From Bacillus sp. FJAT-49736 (lineage in GTDB: Bacteria > Bacillota > Bacilli > Bacillales > Bacillaceae_C), in contig NZ_JAGYPI010000003.1 of the NCBI RefSeq assembly GCF_018343615.1, forward strand, positions 1 to 64,000: a stretch of 64,000 bases of DNA, given 5' to 3'. The translations under genes and the position numbers were made by a program. The notes below the pieces were generated by a model. That model was not told the origin of the DNA, searched no databases, and was given only the letters and a program-made list of their open reading frames with translations. This document shows, piece after piece, positions 44,441-53,837 of the stretch (position 1 is the first letter of the stretch; every line of letters starts with the position of its first letter).

Positions 44441-45976
44441 TTATCCACCTACAATTTCTTCAATTTCGTTTTTAATAATCGTCACGTCCGGTCCGTATAT
44501 TACTTGAATGCCTTTTCCTTTAGAAACAACACCCTTAGCACCGGTTTTCTTTAAAATATCTTCATTTACACTTTTCTCATCTTTTACTGTAACCCGCAAA
44601 CGAGTTGCACAGCAGTCAACGTTTTCTAAGTTGTCTGCTCCGCCCAATGCACCGATAATAGTTTGAGCACGTTCACTCTTATTGGTAATTGCAACAGTTT
44701 CCTCTCCTGCTTCTTCGCGTCCAGGTGTCTTAAGATTGAACTTCTTAATGAAGAAGGTGAAGGAGAAATAATATAGGAAGAACCAAACAACTCCAACGAT
44801 TGGAACCAGTACCCAGTTTGTTTTCGCATTACCTTGTAAAACTCCAAATAATATAAAATCAATAAATCCACCAGAAAATGTTTGTCCGATAGTAATATGG
44901 AGTATATGAGCCATCATAAATGCTAAACCATCAAAAAATGCATGTAATACATAAAGTGCTGGTGCGATAAATAAGAATGAAAATTCAAGTGGTTCTGTAA
45001 TTCCTGTTAAGAAAGAAGTTAATGCGGCAGAACCCATTAAACCAGCGATCTTCTTTTTGTTTTCAGGCTTTGCAGTACGATAAATCGCAAAAGCCGCACC
45101 GATTAAACCAAACATCATCGTGATGAAGCGTCCGGACATGAAACGTGCAGTTCCGATATAAAAATGCTGCGTATTTGGATCTGCTAATTGTGCAAAGAAT
45201 ATTCGTTGTGTACCTTCCACTAAATGACCACTGACAACAGCAGTACCACCTAAGCTTGTAGTCCAGAATGGCATATAGAAAATATGATGGAGACCGAATG
45301 GACCAAGCAATCTAAGAATAAATCCATAAAAGAAAGTACCAATATAACCTGTTGATTGTACAATACCACCCATTTTAAAGATCACGCTTTGGATGAATGG
45401 CCAAACTAAAAACATAACGGCACCTAACAGGATAGCCGCAAAAGAAGAAATAATGGGAACAAATCGTGATCCGCTAAAGAATCCCAAGAACGGCGGAAGC
45501 TGAGTTTTATTATATCGATTGTGTAGCCAAGCTGCTAAAATACCGACTACAACCCCGCCGAACACACCTGTTTCTAACGTTTGAATTCCAAGAACCATTC
45601 CTTGTCCTGCAGCGGCAGGGTTTTCAGTATTCATTTTATGCGTAATAGTAAGTAGAGCTGACATAGTTGAATTCATAACTAAAAACGCTAAAACACCAGC
45701 AAGACCTGCTGTACCTTTATCTGATTTTGCTAATCCTACTGCAATACCTACAGCAAATAGTAAAGCAAGATTGGCAAAGACTATATTCCCTGCACTTGAC
45801 ATAATTGTGAAAATCGACTGTAGCCAAGATACATCTAAAAATGAATAAGCTTTTATGGTATTTGGGTTAGATAACGCTCCCCCAATCCCTAATAAAAGAC
45901 CAGCAGCTGGCAATACTGCAATCGGTAACATGAAGGATTTACCAAACTGCTGAGCTTTTTCGAAGAAACTACTCAT
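44441..45976 (-). CDS. PTS IIBC component, glucose/N-acetylglucosamine type
   Basis: A 511-residue membrane permease of the glucose superfamily of phosphotransferase systems. Residues 1-400 are the IIC domain ([51 protein letters not shown], the sugar-binding GITEP loop). About residues 430-511 are the IIB domain, with the phosphorylated Cys in [13 protein letters not shown]. There is no fused IIA; a IIA gene is divergent. The ATG at 45976 has AGGGGG upstream. Linkage to nanE suggests N-acetylmannosamine or a related amino sugar as substrate. Confidence 0.9.
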   Translation of the reverse strand: MSSFFEKAQQFGKSFMLPIAVLPAAGLLLGIGGALSNPNTIKAYSFLDVSWLQSIFTIMSSAGNIVFANLALLFAVGIAVGLAKSDKGTAGLAGVLAFLVMNSTMSALLTITHKMNTENPAAAGQGMVLGIQTLETGVFGGVVVGILAAWLHNRYNKTQLPPFLGFFSGSRFVPIISSFAAILLGAVMFLVWPFIQSVIFKMGGIVQSTGYIGTFFYGFILRLLGPFGLHHIFYMPFWTTSLGGTAVVSGHLVEGTQRIFFAQLADPNTQHFYIGTARFMSGRFITMMFGLIGAAFAIYRTAKPENKKKIAGLMGSAALTSFLTGITEPLEFSFLFIAPALYVLHAFFDGLAFMMAHILHITIGQTFSGGFIDFILFGVLQGNAKTNWVLVPIVGVVWFFLYYFSFTFFIKKFNLKTPGREEAGEETVAITNKSERAQTIIGALGGADNLENVDCCATRLRVTVKDEKSVNEDILKKTGAKGVVSKGKGIQVIYGPDVTIIKNEIEEIVGG

Positions 45977-46013
45977 CAAATTACCCCCTAACATGAAAAT
46001 TATTTACACGTTT

Positions 46014-46063
46014 AGTATAATACCGACTTCGACGAAATTCAACAAGAATTTAAAGCGTTTTCA
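46014..46063 (-). promoter_or_regulatory. Promoter and cre-like site of the PTS/nanE operon
   Basis: On the minus strand TTGAAT (46042-46037), a 17-base spacer and TATACT (46019-46014) form a promoter 38 bases upstream of the IIBC start. TTAAAGCGTTTTCA at 46050-46063 matches the cre consensus with one deviation and lies just behind the -35. CcpA-mediated repression is predicted. Confidence 0.6.
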
Positions 46064-46230
46064 AAAAAGATATGAAATTTCATTTGGATAGTGGAAAAAG
46101 GGCAGAAGATAGTAATACATATATAAGATTTTTTTGCGAATGTTAATGTATAACATTTTTCAAATTTGATTTTATACGTTAGAATAGGAATCGTTTTTTA
46201 TATCTTGTGCGAATGATTGGAGGAAGTTAC

Positions 46231-46722
46231 ATGTTTAAATCACTATTTAAAAAAAGCGAACAAGCGATAACGATTATGGCACCATTATCCGGTGAGGTAG
46301 TTTCCTTAGAAGAAGTTCCGGATCAAGTCTTTTCAGAGAAAATGATGGGGGATGGGGTAGCGATCATTCCGTCGAAAAATACACTGTATTCCCCAATCGA
46401 TGGAGAAGTAGTTAATGTTTTTCCAACAAAGCACGCTATTACGTTACGTTCAAAAGAAGGGGCGGAAATATTAATTCATATGGGTCTGGAAACAGTCAAT
46501 CTAGGTGGAGATGGGTTTGACATTAAGGTTTCAGATGGAGACAAAGTAAGTAAAGGTAGTGTACTGGCTGATTATGATGTGGAAAAAATTAAAGGTTTAG
46601 GATATAAAGTCATTACACCGATTATATTAATAAACGGTGAAAAATTCGCAATGAATCAACCTTCAACCCATCATCAAGTTACCGGTGGTATGGATATATT
46701 GTTGGAGATTACGAAAAAATAA
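46231..46722 (+). CDS. PTS IIA component, glucose type
   Basis: A 163-residue cytoplasmic phosphocarrier of the IIA-Glc (Crr) family. TIMAPLSGEVVSLEEVPDQVF and MMGDGVAIIPS open the domain, and the phosphorylated His is in ILIHMGLETVNLGG. The ATG at 46231 has GGAGG upstream. It is divergent from the IIBC gene, 254 bases apart. It most likely phosphorylates that permease, but as a free IIA it could also serve other glucose-family permeases. Confidence 0.9.
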   Translation: MFKSLFKKSEQAITIMAPLSGEVVSLEEVPDQVFSEKMMGDGVAIIPSKNTLYSPIDGEVVNVFPTKHAITLRSKEGAEILIHMGLETVNLGGDGFDIKVSDGDKVSKGSVLADYDVEKIKGLGYKVITPIILINGEKFAMNQPSTHHQVTGGMDILLEITKK

Positions 46723-46735
46723 AGGATATATACAG

Positions 46736-46770
46736 AGTACCTTTGCCGCCTGGTAAGGGTACTTTTTTTG
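46736..46770 (+). terminator. Intrinsic terminator after the IIA gene
   Basis: AGTACC (46736-46741) pairs with GGTACT (46758-46763), followed by a long T-run. Confidence 0.7.
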
Positions 46771-46909
46771 TATATTTGTAAAGGGTAGGTAAGCGCAAAA
46801 ACGTTTTGGCATATAGCCCCTTAAAAATATTTTTTAATAACATATTGTAATTGCTTTTTATAATTGTTATATTTCTTGTATAACAGATAAAAATTTGGGG
46901 GTAGAAGAA

Positions 46910-47101
46910 ATGGAAAACATTAACTGGGGTCTAATTGCACCAATTGTTGTCATTCAAGTTTTATTAATGGTAATTGCTTTAGTGGATATTATTCGTATAG
47001 ATCGCACAAAAGGGCCCAAGTGGCTTTGGGCACTTATTGTTATTTTTATTAACCTATTAGGACCGATTCTTTATTTTGTTATCGGAAGGAAACAAAAATA
47101 A
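46910..47101 (+). CDS. yxlE: PLDc_N-type small membrane protein (YxlE-like)
   Basis: A 63-residue protein with two membrane helices (about residues 6-27 and 37-57) separated by DIIRIDRTKGPKWLW. This is the PLDc_N pattern found in B. subtilis YxlE. The ATG at 46910 has GGGGGT upstream. It directly abuts the ABC ATPase gene. In B. subtilis yxlE lies in the sigY operon with yxlF and yxlG; the same order is kept here. Confidence 0.8.
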   Translation: MENINWGLIAPIVVIQVLLMVIALVDIIRIDRTKGPKWLWALIVIFINLLGPILYFVIGRKQK

Positions 47102-48010
47102 ATGAAGGTCATAGATGTACAGAATCTTACAAAAGAATTTAAAGGGAAAGTTGCAGTTAAGGATGTAAGCTTTTCTCTTGAAGAAGGAAAATGCACAGCA
47201 TTACTTGGCCCAAATGGGGCGGGTAAAACAACAACATTGCATATGATTGCGGGATTAATCAAACAGAGTAAAGGAACGATTCATTCTCCATTAAAAAAAT
47301 CAGGAGATGACATTAGGGGAGTAATAGGTTTTTTGCCCCAATATCCTGCCTTCTATGAATGGATGACGGGTGAAGAATATTTAACTTTTGCTGGACAATT
47401 AGTTAATATCGATGCGTCTACCATAAAGGTAAGGGTGGAGGAGCTAATTGAGCTTGTTGGCCTTCAAGATGGATACAAACGTAAAATAGGTGGATATTCA
47501 GGAGGAATGAGGCAAAGACTTGGTATTGCACAAGCTCTTATTCATCAGCCGAAGCTTGTGCTCTTGGATGAACCAGTTTCTGCTTTAGACCCATTTGGAA
47601 GACGAGAAGTTTTAGAGCTAATGAGAAGATTGAAAAGAGAGACGACCATCCTTTTTTCAACCCACATACTAAATGATGCGGAGGAAGTATGTGATTCTGT
47701 TCTTTTTATGAATGATGGCAGATTGATAGAGGGTGGAGGATTGGAAGAGGTTAAGGAACGCTATACCGATAATGTAATCAGGCTTTCCTTTTCAAAAATC
47801 CCGAAAGATTTCTTGCTTCAATTGGAAGGGATGAAATGGATAGGATCCGTAGATATCGATGATAATAATGCTTTCATTGCCGTTTCTGAAATGGAGAAGG
47901 TAAGAGAGCAAATATTTCAGCTAGCCGCTAATGAAAGTTGGCCATTGGAAAAATTTGAAGTGAACCAATTGACATTAGAAGAGGTGTTTACAAAGGTGGT
48001 GAAGGGATGA
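47102..48010 (+). CDS. yxlF: ABC transporter ATP-binding protein (YxlF-like)
   Basis: A 302-residue ATPase. Walker A is GPNGAGKTT, the signature SGGMRQRLG, Walker B LVLLDEP and the switch His in FSTHIL. The C-terminal 90 residues are the usual extension of drug/Na+-type ABC-2 exporters. It begins immediately after yxlE and overlaps the permease gene by four bases (ATGA). In B. subtilis YxlF/YxlG are linked to the SigY system; their substrate is not known. Confidence 0.88.
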   Translation: MKVIDVQNLTKEFKGKVAVKDVSFSLEEGKCTALLGPNGAGKTTTLHMIAGLIKQSKGTIHSPLKKSGDDIRGVIGFLPQYPAFYEWMTGEEYLTFAGQLVNIDASTIKVRVEELIELVGLQDGYKRKIGGYSGGMRQRLGIAQALIHQPKLVLLDEPVSALDPFGRREVLELMRRLKRETTILFSTHILNDAEEVCDSVLFMNDGRLIEGGGLEEVKERYTDNVIRLSFSKIPKDFLLQLEGMKWIGSVDIDDNNAFIAVSEMEKVREQIFQLAANESWPLEKFEVNQLTLEEVFTKVVKG

Positions 48011-48786
48011 AACAGTTTTCTATTTTTTTGAAAAAAGAATGTGTTGAATCATGGAGGAATTATAAATGGATTTGGATGCCATTAGTGTTTCTTCTACTTG
48101 GTTTAACTCAGCCAATAACCACTTATTATTTACCGGAAATCATTCAGTCTGGTGGGAATCTTCCGGAGGGAGCCGTTATCAAACTGCCGACGCCATCCGC
48201 CTCAGAAGTGTTATTTGGAACAATTGATTCGCAGTTTAATGTGATTGGAATTTTGGTGGTTGTACTAGCTTTTATGGCCTCTATACCGGGGGAAAAGAAA
48301 AGTGGAAGTGCATCTCTAATTCTCGTTAAGCCTGTTTCGTTTATCGCATATATTCTAGCAAAATGGACATCTGCAATGCTGGTAGTTTGGGTATCCTATT
48401 TCCTTGGTATGCTGGCAAATTGGTATTATACTTATCAATTATTTGAAAAGGTTGATGTGAGCTTGGCAGTAAAAGCCTTTTTCTTTTATGGAATTTGGTT
48501 AACCTTCGTCGTTACGTTAGTTTTTTTCTTTGGAAGTATAGTTAAATCCTCTGGATTAAATGCTTTTTTAACCTTAGCATCAACAATTATTCTAAGCACA
48601 GGTGCATCCTTTTTTGCCAATAAGCTCTTATGGCTGCCATCTCTTCTGACAAAATATACAGGGGAATTGTTAAAAACAAAAGCAATCCCGGAGGGGCTGT
48701 ATGGGGCATCTATCATAACAATTCTATTGATTGGCCTTTTTCTAGCATCTGGAGTATTTATTTTTAAAAGAAAAGAATTGGTATAG
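48007..48786 (+). CDS. yxlG: ABC-2 type transporter permease (YxlG-like)
   Basis: A 259-residue membrane protein with six helices, ABC-2 permease type, opening with FSIFLKKECVESWRNYKWIW. GEKKSGSASLILVKPVSFIAYILAKW is the typical coupling segment between helices 2 and 3. Overlap with the ATPase gene (ATGA) indicates translational coupling. It should pair as a dimer with YxlF. No sigY, yxlC or yxlD homologue is seen upstream. Confidence 0.85.
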   Translation: MKQFSIFLKKECVESWRNYKWIWMPLVFLLLGLTQPITTYYLPEIIQSGGNLPEGAVIKLPTPSASEVLFGTIDSQFNVIGILVVVLAFMASIPGEKKSGSASLILVKPVSFIAYILAKWTSAMLVVWVSYFLGMLANWYYTYQLFEKVDVSLAVKAFFFYGIWLTFVVTLVFFFGSIVKSSGLNAFLTLASTIILSTGASFFANKLLWLPSLLTKYTGELLKTKAIPEGLYGASIITILLIGLFLASGVFIFKRKELV

Positions 48787-48836
48787 ATTCGTACTTAAGA
48801 AAGAACGCTAGAAAATTCTTGAGGAGGCAGCATATA

Positions 48837-49763
48837 ATGTTGAATGAGAAAATTGTGATAGGTGCGGGAACTAAGTACCCCCTTAATGGGATATTGACCA
48901 TCCCAAATGAAACTAATAGATTGTTGCCCGCGGTGGTGCTGGTTCAAGGATCAGGTCCAAGCAACATGGATGCAAAAGTAGGTAATAATGTTCCTTTCAA
49001 AGATATTGCGGAAGGTCTGTCTGAGAAAGGTATTGCCGTGTTACGTTATGACAAGAGAACCTTCGTATACCGCAAAGAAATGAAAAATCACACTGGAATT
49101 TCGGTGAAAGAAGAAACAATCGAAGATGCCGTACTTGCAGCTGAATTCTTACGAAGAGATGAACGTATAGACTCTAATAAAATATTTATTATTGGTCATA
49201 GTTTAGGTGGGATGTTGGCTCCTCGTATTGATGCAGAAGGTGGGAATTTTGCCGGTATCATTATTTTGGCTGGTTCACCGCGCAATCTGGAAGAAATTAT
49301 GATGGATCAAAATGATGCTGTATTAGACTCCCTAAATAAATTTTTGAAGATAATTGCGAGGAAGCAAATAGCAAATTTATCAAGGAAGTTTGAAAATATC
49401 TATAATCTAAGTGATGAAGAAGCGAAATCAACATTAGTTATTGGAAAACATGTAAGTGCATACTACTTTAAAGAAATGGGTGTACACCAATCTATTCAAT
49501 ATCTCAAGTCATTGGATAAACCGGTTTTCATTTTGCAGGGTGAGAAAGATTTTCATGTATCTATAGAAAAAGATTTTAATGGGTATAAAAATATTCTAGG
49601 TCAAAAGCCGAATGTAAAATTTAAGCTTTATCCAAACTTGAATCATATGTTTATGCCTTCCGTGTATGGAGCGATATTAAAAGCGAAGAAAGAGTATAAT
49701 GTTGCTCAGCATGTGGACAAACAAGTGATAAATGATATGGGTAATTGGATTCTGTCCGTTTAG
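48837..49763 (+). CDS. Alpha/beta hydrolase
   Basis: A 308-residue cytoplasmic hydrolase with no signal peptide. The nucleophile elbow is GHSLGG, preceded by the oxyanion-like VLVQGSGPSNMDAKVG; the acid is probably in ILQGEKDFHV and the His in YPNLNHMFMP. It resembles the dienelactone/prolyl-oligopeptidase-like esterases often annotated as DUF3887-linked hydrolases. The ATG at 48837 follows GAGGAGG. It lies 50 bases behind yxlG and may be co-transcribed. A perfect terminator follows. Confidence 0.82.
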   Translation: MLNEKIVIGAGTKYPLNGILTIPNETNRLLPAVVLVQGSGPSNMDAKVGNNVPFKDIAEGLSEKGIAVLRYDKRTFVYRKEMKNHTGISVKEETIEDAVLAAEFLRRDERIDSNKIFIIGHSLGGMLAPRIDAEGGNFAGIIILAGSPRNLEEIMMDQNDAVLDSLNKFLKIIARKQIANLSRKFENIYNLSDEEAKSTLVIGKHVSAYYFKEMGVHQSIQYLKSLDKPVFILQGEKDFHVSIEKDFNGYKNILGQKPNVKFKLYPNLNHMFMPSVYGAILKAKKEYNVAQHVDKQVINDMGNWILSV

Positions 49764-49810
49764 GAAAATAAAATAAACGAAATAGAAATATTTAAATGAA
49801 TGTAGCCAAG

Positions 49811-49856
49811 AAAAAGATATAAAACCTCCATTTCATTGGAGGTTTTATATCTTTTT
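49811..49856. terminator. Strong bidirectional intrinsic terminator
   Basis: A perfect 20-bp stem from 49811-49830 to 49837-49856 with core AAAACCTCCA/TGGAGGTTTT and a six-base loop. It serves the hydrolase gene and the convergent GntP-type permease gene. Confidence 0.9.
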
Positions 49857-49901
49857 GCTGTTTTAGTAAATCAATAGTGTAAATGAGGTTTATAAAACAA
49901 C

Positions 49902-51245
49902 TTAAACAAGTATTACCCACAAAATCATCGTAAAGATAATTGTAACGACACCCTGCAACAATGTAGCCATTGTTTGCGCCTTATAAGCATCAGTTACCTT
50001 CATACCACTAAATTGGGTAACAACCCAGAAGAAGCTGTCATTTACATGGCTGACTGCCATTGCGCCTGCTCCTACTGCCATTACTACTAAAGCAAGTGGT
50101 ACCGCCCCTGCAATTCCCATCACAGGAAGCAATGGAGCGATTAATGACGAAGTAATGACTAACGCTGCAGTAGAAGATCCTTGTGCTGTTTTTAAGGCAG
50201 CAGCAATAATAAATGGAATCAATAAGAACCATACGCCACTGAAAGCATTCGCAAGATCCCAACCTTGAATCGCATCGGCAATTCCTGTATTTTTAATTAC
50301 AGTCCCAAACGCACCACCAGCTCCGGTAATTAGAAGAATGGGAGCAGCATCTAAAAGCCCTTGACCAACCCATTTTGTTAATGTTTCTTCGGTATAATTT
50401 GGCAATAAAGTAAAGGCTGCAATAACTCCAGCTAATAAAGCAATAACAGGTTGTCCTAGGAAAATAAAGAAGGCGGAAATATTTCCCTTACCGCCTAAAA
50501 CGGTAATGATCGAACCAATTCCTATTAGAATAATTGGTAGAATAATAGGTAAAAAGGCTTGGAATGCAGATGGCATTTTACCAAACGATTTTACGATTTC
50601 ATCATAATCCAATTCCTCATTTCCATCGTCTGGAACCTCAATTTTTTTTGCGACCTTTGCTGCCCAAAAATATCCGACAATCGTTGCAGGAATAGCGACA
50701 ATTAGTCCAATTAATATGATTGTCCCTAAATATCCTTCTGCACCGATATTTCCAGCCGCTGCAATTGGACCAGGTGTCGGAGGTACAAGCGTATGTGTCG
50801 CGTACAAGCCTGTTGCTAAAGCTACAGACATTGATGCTATTGTTACTTTTGCCCGTTTAGCCAAGGCTTTCTTTAAGCTTGATAGAATAACAAATCCGGA
50901 ATCACAGAATACAGGAATAGATACAATATATCCAATTAAACTCATCGCTAGCTGCGGTCTTTTTGGCCCAACTACACGAAGAACCACTTCTGCCATCCGT
51001 AAAGCAGCGCCCGATTTTTCTAAAATGGTTCCAATAATTGTTCCGAAGACGATTACAAGTCCAATACTTGTCATTAAGCCCCCGAAACCACCGTTTATAT
51101 TTTCAACAATTTTAGTCAAAGGCATTCCAGAGGCAAAGCCTACAAAGAGTGTTCCCAATAATAATGATAGAAATGGATGAAGTTTAAATAAAGTTGTAGC
51201 AATAACAATTAATAATACCCCAATTATTAAAACAAGAAATAACAT
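49902..51245 (-). CDS. GntP-family permease, probably glycerate
   Basis: A 447-residue membrane symporter of the GntP family, distinct from the gluconate permease at 5303. THTLVPPTPGPIAAAGNIGA, GAGGAFGTVIKNTG and VSHVNDSFFWVVTQFSG are the family signatures. AGGGGAGGG precedes the ATG. It lies downstream of a glycerate kinase gene, 48 bases apart on the same strand, so the likely substrate is glycerate rather than gluconate (an inference from context). Confidence 0.88.
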   Translation of the reverse strand: MLFLVLIIGVLLIVIATTLFKLHPFLSLLLGTLFVGFASGMPLTKIVENINGGFGGLMTSIGLVIVFGTIIGTILEKSGAALRMAEVVLRVVGPKRPQLAMSLIGYIVSIPVFCDSGFVILSSLKKALAKRAKVTIASMSVALATGLYATHTLVPPTPGPIAAAGNIGAEGYLGTIILIGLIVAIPATIVGYFWAAKVAKKIEVPDDGNEELDYDEIVKSFGKMPSAFQAFLPIILPIILIGIGSIITVLGGKGNISAFFIFLGQPVIALLAGVIAAFTLLPNYTEETLTKWVGQGLLDAAPILLITGAGGAFGTVIKNTGIADAIQGWDLANAFSGVWFLLIPFIIAAALKTAQGSSTAALVITSSLIAPLLPVMGIAGAVPLALVVMAVGAGAMAVSHVNDSFFWVVTQFSGMKVTDAYKAQTMATLLQGVVTIIFTMILWVILV

Positions 51246-51293
51246 ACAATACCCTCCCCTTTGTTTTTAATACAAAAGAATGCACTTTTTATT

Positions 51294-52421
51294 TCAGGCA
51301 AAAAAAGTACGAATCACCTGTTCAGCAGTAGCTTCTAATAATTCTGGCCCCCTTTCCATTGCTTCCTTTAGTCCCATTGGAGATTGAACAATGCTGTGTA
51401 CACTAGTGATTCCGTATTGGTATAATTCATCAATACCGTTACCGATAGAACCGGCTAGCGCAAAGACTGGAATCCTTTTTTGCTTAGCTATTTGGGCGAC
51501 CCCCATGGGTGTTTTGCCGGAAGCAGTTTGATAATCAATTTGTCCTTCTCCGGTGAAAACACATTGCGCCCCGTCTAATTTTTCCTTTAATCCTGTATAC
51601 TTTATAACAAGGTCAATTCCTCTTTGTGTTGTAGAAGGAAAGAAGGCTTGAAAAGCACCGCCAATCCCACCAGCTGCACCAGCTCCTGGCCTTTCGTGTA
51701 ATCGAATCCCTGTTTTACTTTCCACTAAATCAGCCCATTTTGTTAAATGATAGTCTAGGAATTGAAGCATTTCCGGTGTAGCCCCTTTTTGTGGACCGAA
51801 GACATGAGTCGCACCATTTATTCCGACTAAAGGATTTTGAACATCGGAAGCGATGATAAATTCACAATTTGCTATTCTAGCATCAAAATCTTGATGATCA
51901 ATTTCCGTAATCTGTGAAAGACCAACACCTCCGTAACGAATAGAATTGCCATTAGAATCCAATAATTTCATTCCTAAGGCTTGGAGCATTCCAATTCCGC
52001 CATCGTTGGTAGCGCTTCCACCGATTGCGAGAATAAATTTTCTACATCCATCATCCAATGCATTTTTTATGAGCTCCCCTGTACCATAGGAGGTAGTCCA
52101 TAGTGGATTTCTCTTATCGGGTTCAACTAGATTTAGTCCAGATGCACTTGCCATTTCGATAACACATGTTTGCTCATCACCAAGTATGCCGTAGGAAGAC
52201 TTGATGTCTTCCATAAGTGGTCCCTTTACAACTGTCTCTATTTTTCTCCCATTTGTTGCTGTCACTAAACTATCCATCGTGCCTTCACCACCATCTGCTA
52301 CGGGTACAACAATGGTATCTGCCTTTGAGAACGCTTTCTTAACTCCTCGTTCGATGGCAGTCGCAGCTTCAAATGCTGTCATACTTCCTTTAAAAGAATC
52401 TGGTGCAATAATAATTTTCAT
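51294..52421 (-). CDS. glxK: Glycerate kinase (GlxK/GarK type)
   Basis: A 375-residue cytoplasmic kinase of the type I glycerate kinase family. MKIIIAPDSFKGSMTAFEAA and VPVADGGEGTMDSLV open the first domain. GGSATNDGGIGMLQALGMKLLD and ERPGAGAAGGIGGAF form the phosphate-binding loops, and VFTGEGQIDYQTASGKTP is also typical. The ATG at 52421 is preceded by AAGGTGG; the frame runs further back without support. It phosphorylates D-glycerate to 2- or 3-phosphoglycerate. It is divergent from the CdaR regulator. Confidence 0.92.
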   Translation of the reverse strand: MKIIIAPDSFKGSMTAFEAATAIERGVKKAFSKADTIVVPVADGGEGTMDSLVTATNGRKIETVVKGPLMEDIKSSYGILGDEQTCVIEMASASGLNLVEPDKRNPLWTTSYGTGELIKNALDDGCRKFILAIGGSATNDGGIGMLQALGMKLLDSNGNSIRYGGVGLSQITEIDHQDFDARIANCEFIIASDVQNPLVGINGATHVFGPQKGATPEMLQFLDYHLTKWADLVESKTGIRLHERPGAGAAGGIGGAFQAFFPSTTQRGIDLVIKYTGLKEKLDGAQCVFTGEGQIDYQTASGKTPMGVAQIAKQKRIPVFALAGSIGNGIDELYQYGITSVHSIVQSPMGLKEAMERGPELLEATAEQVIRTFFA

Positions 52422-52483
52422 CTTGAGAACCACCTTACAAAGAACTTGTATAATTATTATAATCTTCAAACAATGCGCATTCA

Positions 52484-52500
52484 TCGTATAGTATATACGA
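52484..52500. promoter_or_regulatory. Candidate CdaR operator
   Basis: A perfect palindrome TCGTATA-GTA-TATACGA in the 145-base gap between the divergent glxK and cdaR genes. It is placed upstream of a TATAAT (about 52456-52461, minus strand) that lacks a good -35, as expected for an activator-dependent promoter. Confidence 0.5.
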
Positions 52501-52566
52501 AAAATCCATACCATTTTGCATGATATTTTGTTTATAATATATAAAACTAAACGAAGGATGATAAAA

Positions 52567-53664
52567 ATGTTAACAAGGGGAATTGCAGAGGAAATTGTTA
52601 AGCAAACTACAATTAGGCTTCATCGTAATATCAATATAATGGACGGAAGAGGAGTCATTATCGCTTCAGGTGATCGTAAACGCATGGACACTGCACACTT
52701 CGGAGCAATGGAAGTATTGCGTACCGGCAAACCTCTATTTATTTATGAAAAAGATTTACATCAATGGGAAGGGGCTCGTCCTGGAATTAACCTTCCTATC
52801 GAATTCCAGAAAAAGATCATTGGTGTAATTGGTATAACCGGCGATCCTGACGAGATGGAGGAGTTCAGCGAACTTGTAAAAATGATAACCGAAATGATGA
52901 TACAGCAGTCTTTTATGATAGAACAGCTTGAATGGAAACAAAGATTAAAGGAGCTTGTATTTGAGGATTTACGTAAGGACTCCTCCAATAGGGAGTCCGT
53001 TCAACAAAGGCTTCATTTAATTGGTGTGAAGCTGGAGCCACCTTTTCAAGTATCAACGGTAGAGGTTAATTCAGAAAAATTTCACCCTAGAGAGTTGGTT
53101 CAGTTATTAGAAGGGGGCTTTGATCCTGAACATACTTTAGCGGGTATTTTAAGCACGAATCGGCTATTTCTGTTAAACTCCTATTTATCAGAAAAAAAGG
53201 TGAAGGAGAAACTTTTAACGCTAGTGGATCGATATCATTCAAAAGGAGTATTCGTCAGAATAGGCTTGGGTTCAAACGTTGATTCTACTTCCTATATAGG
53301 GAACTCGTATGAGGAATCTATATCAGCACTTGCTTTAGGTAGTAAAGATCAACAATTTATTCTTTATTCCGATATAGAATCAAAGGTTCTACTTGATCAG
53401 CTAGATCCATGGTATAAACAGCAATTTTCTGAAAGAATAATTGGAAGCCTGTCAGATAAGTTAATGGAGACATTAGAACATTTTTTTCTAAATGACCTTA
53501 ATCTAAGTGAAACGGCAAAAAGCCTTTATATACATAGAAATTCTCTTTTATATAGAATGAAAAAAATAAAGGAAATAACAGGGTATGATCCACAAAAATT
53601 CCATCATGCTACTACATTGCAAATAGCGATTTGGATGGATCAAATGTTGAAGAAGGTAAAATGA
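52567..53664 (+). CDS. cdaR: CdaR-family transcriptional regulator
   Basis: A 365-residue regulator of the sugar-diacid type. The N-terminal diacid-recognition domain (about 1-135) begins MLTRGIAEEIVKQTTIRLHRNI (cited region, residues 1-22) and contains NIMDGRGVIIASGD. The C-terminal PucR-like helix-turn-helix is LNDLNLSETAKSLYIHRNSL followed by LLYRMKKIKEITG. ATG 52567 has AAGGAT upstream; ATG 52558 is also possible. Proteins of this type activate glycerate or galactarate genes in response to glycerate-like ligands, which fits the divergent glycerate kinase. Confidence 0.88.
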   Translation: MLTRGIAEEIVKQTTIRLHRNINIMDGRGVIIASGDRKRMDTAHFGAMEVLRTGKPLFIYEKDLHQWEGARPGINLPIEFQKKIIGVIGITGDPDEMEEFSELVKMITEMMIQQSFMIEQLEWKQRLKELVFEDLRKDSSNRESVQQRLHLIGVKLEPPFQVSTVEVNSEKFHPRELVQLLEGGFDPEHTLAGILSTNRLFLLNSYLSEKKVKEKLLTLVDRYHSKGVFVRIGLGSNVDSTSYIGNSYEESISALALGSKDQQFILYSDIESKVLLDQLDPWYKQQFSERIIGSLSDKLMETLEHFFLNDLNLSETAKSLYIHRNSLLYRMKKIKEITGYDPQKFHHATTLQIAIWMDQMLKKVK

Positions 53665-53678
53665 TTGATCCATATTCT

Positions 53679-53707
53679 GTAAAGGTAGATTCCTTTACGA
53701 TTTTTTT
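53679..53707 (+). terminator. Intrinsic terminator after cdaR
   Basis: GTAAAGG (53679-53685), loop TAGATT, CCTTTAC (53692-53698), GA and seven T residues. Confidence 0.85.
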
Positions 53708-53837
53708 AAGGCGTATCGCGAGAGGAAATATCCGTTGTTAATATGTAATAATATCGATTCCTTATCCTTGTCATTTTTATACACGAAAGGTTAAGATTAT
53801 TTTAAAGATTCTATCGCAGAATAGAAGGGAGTTACGA

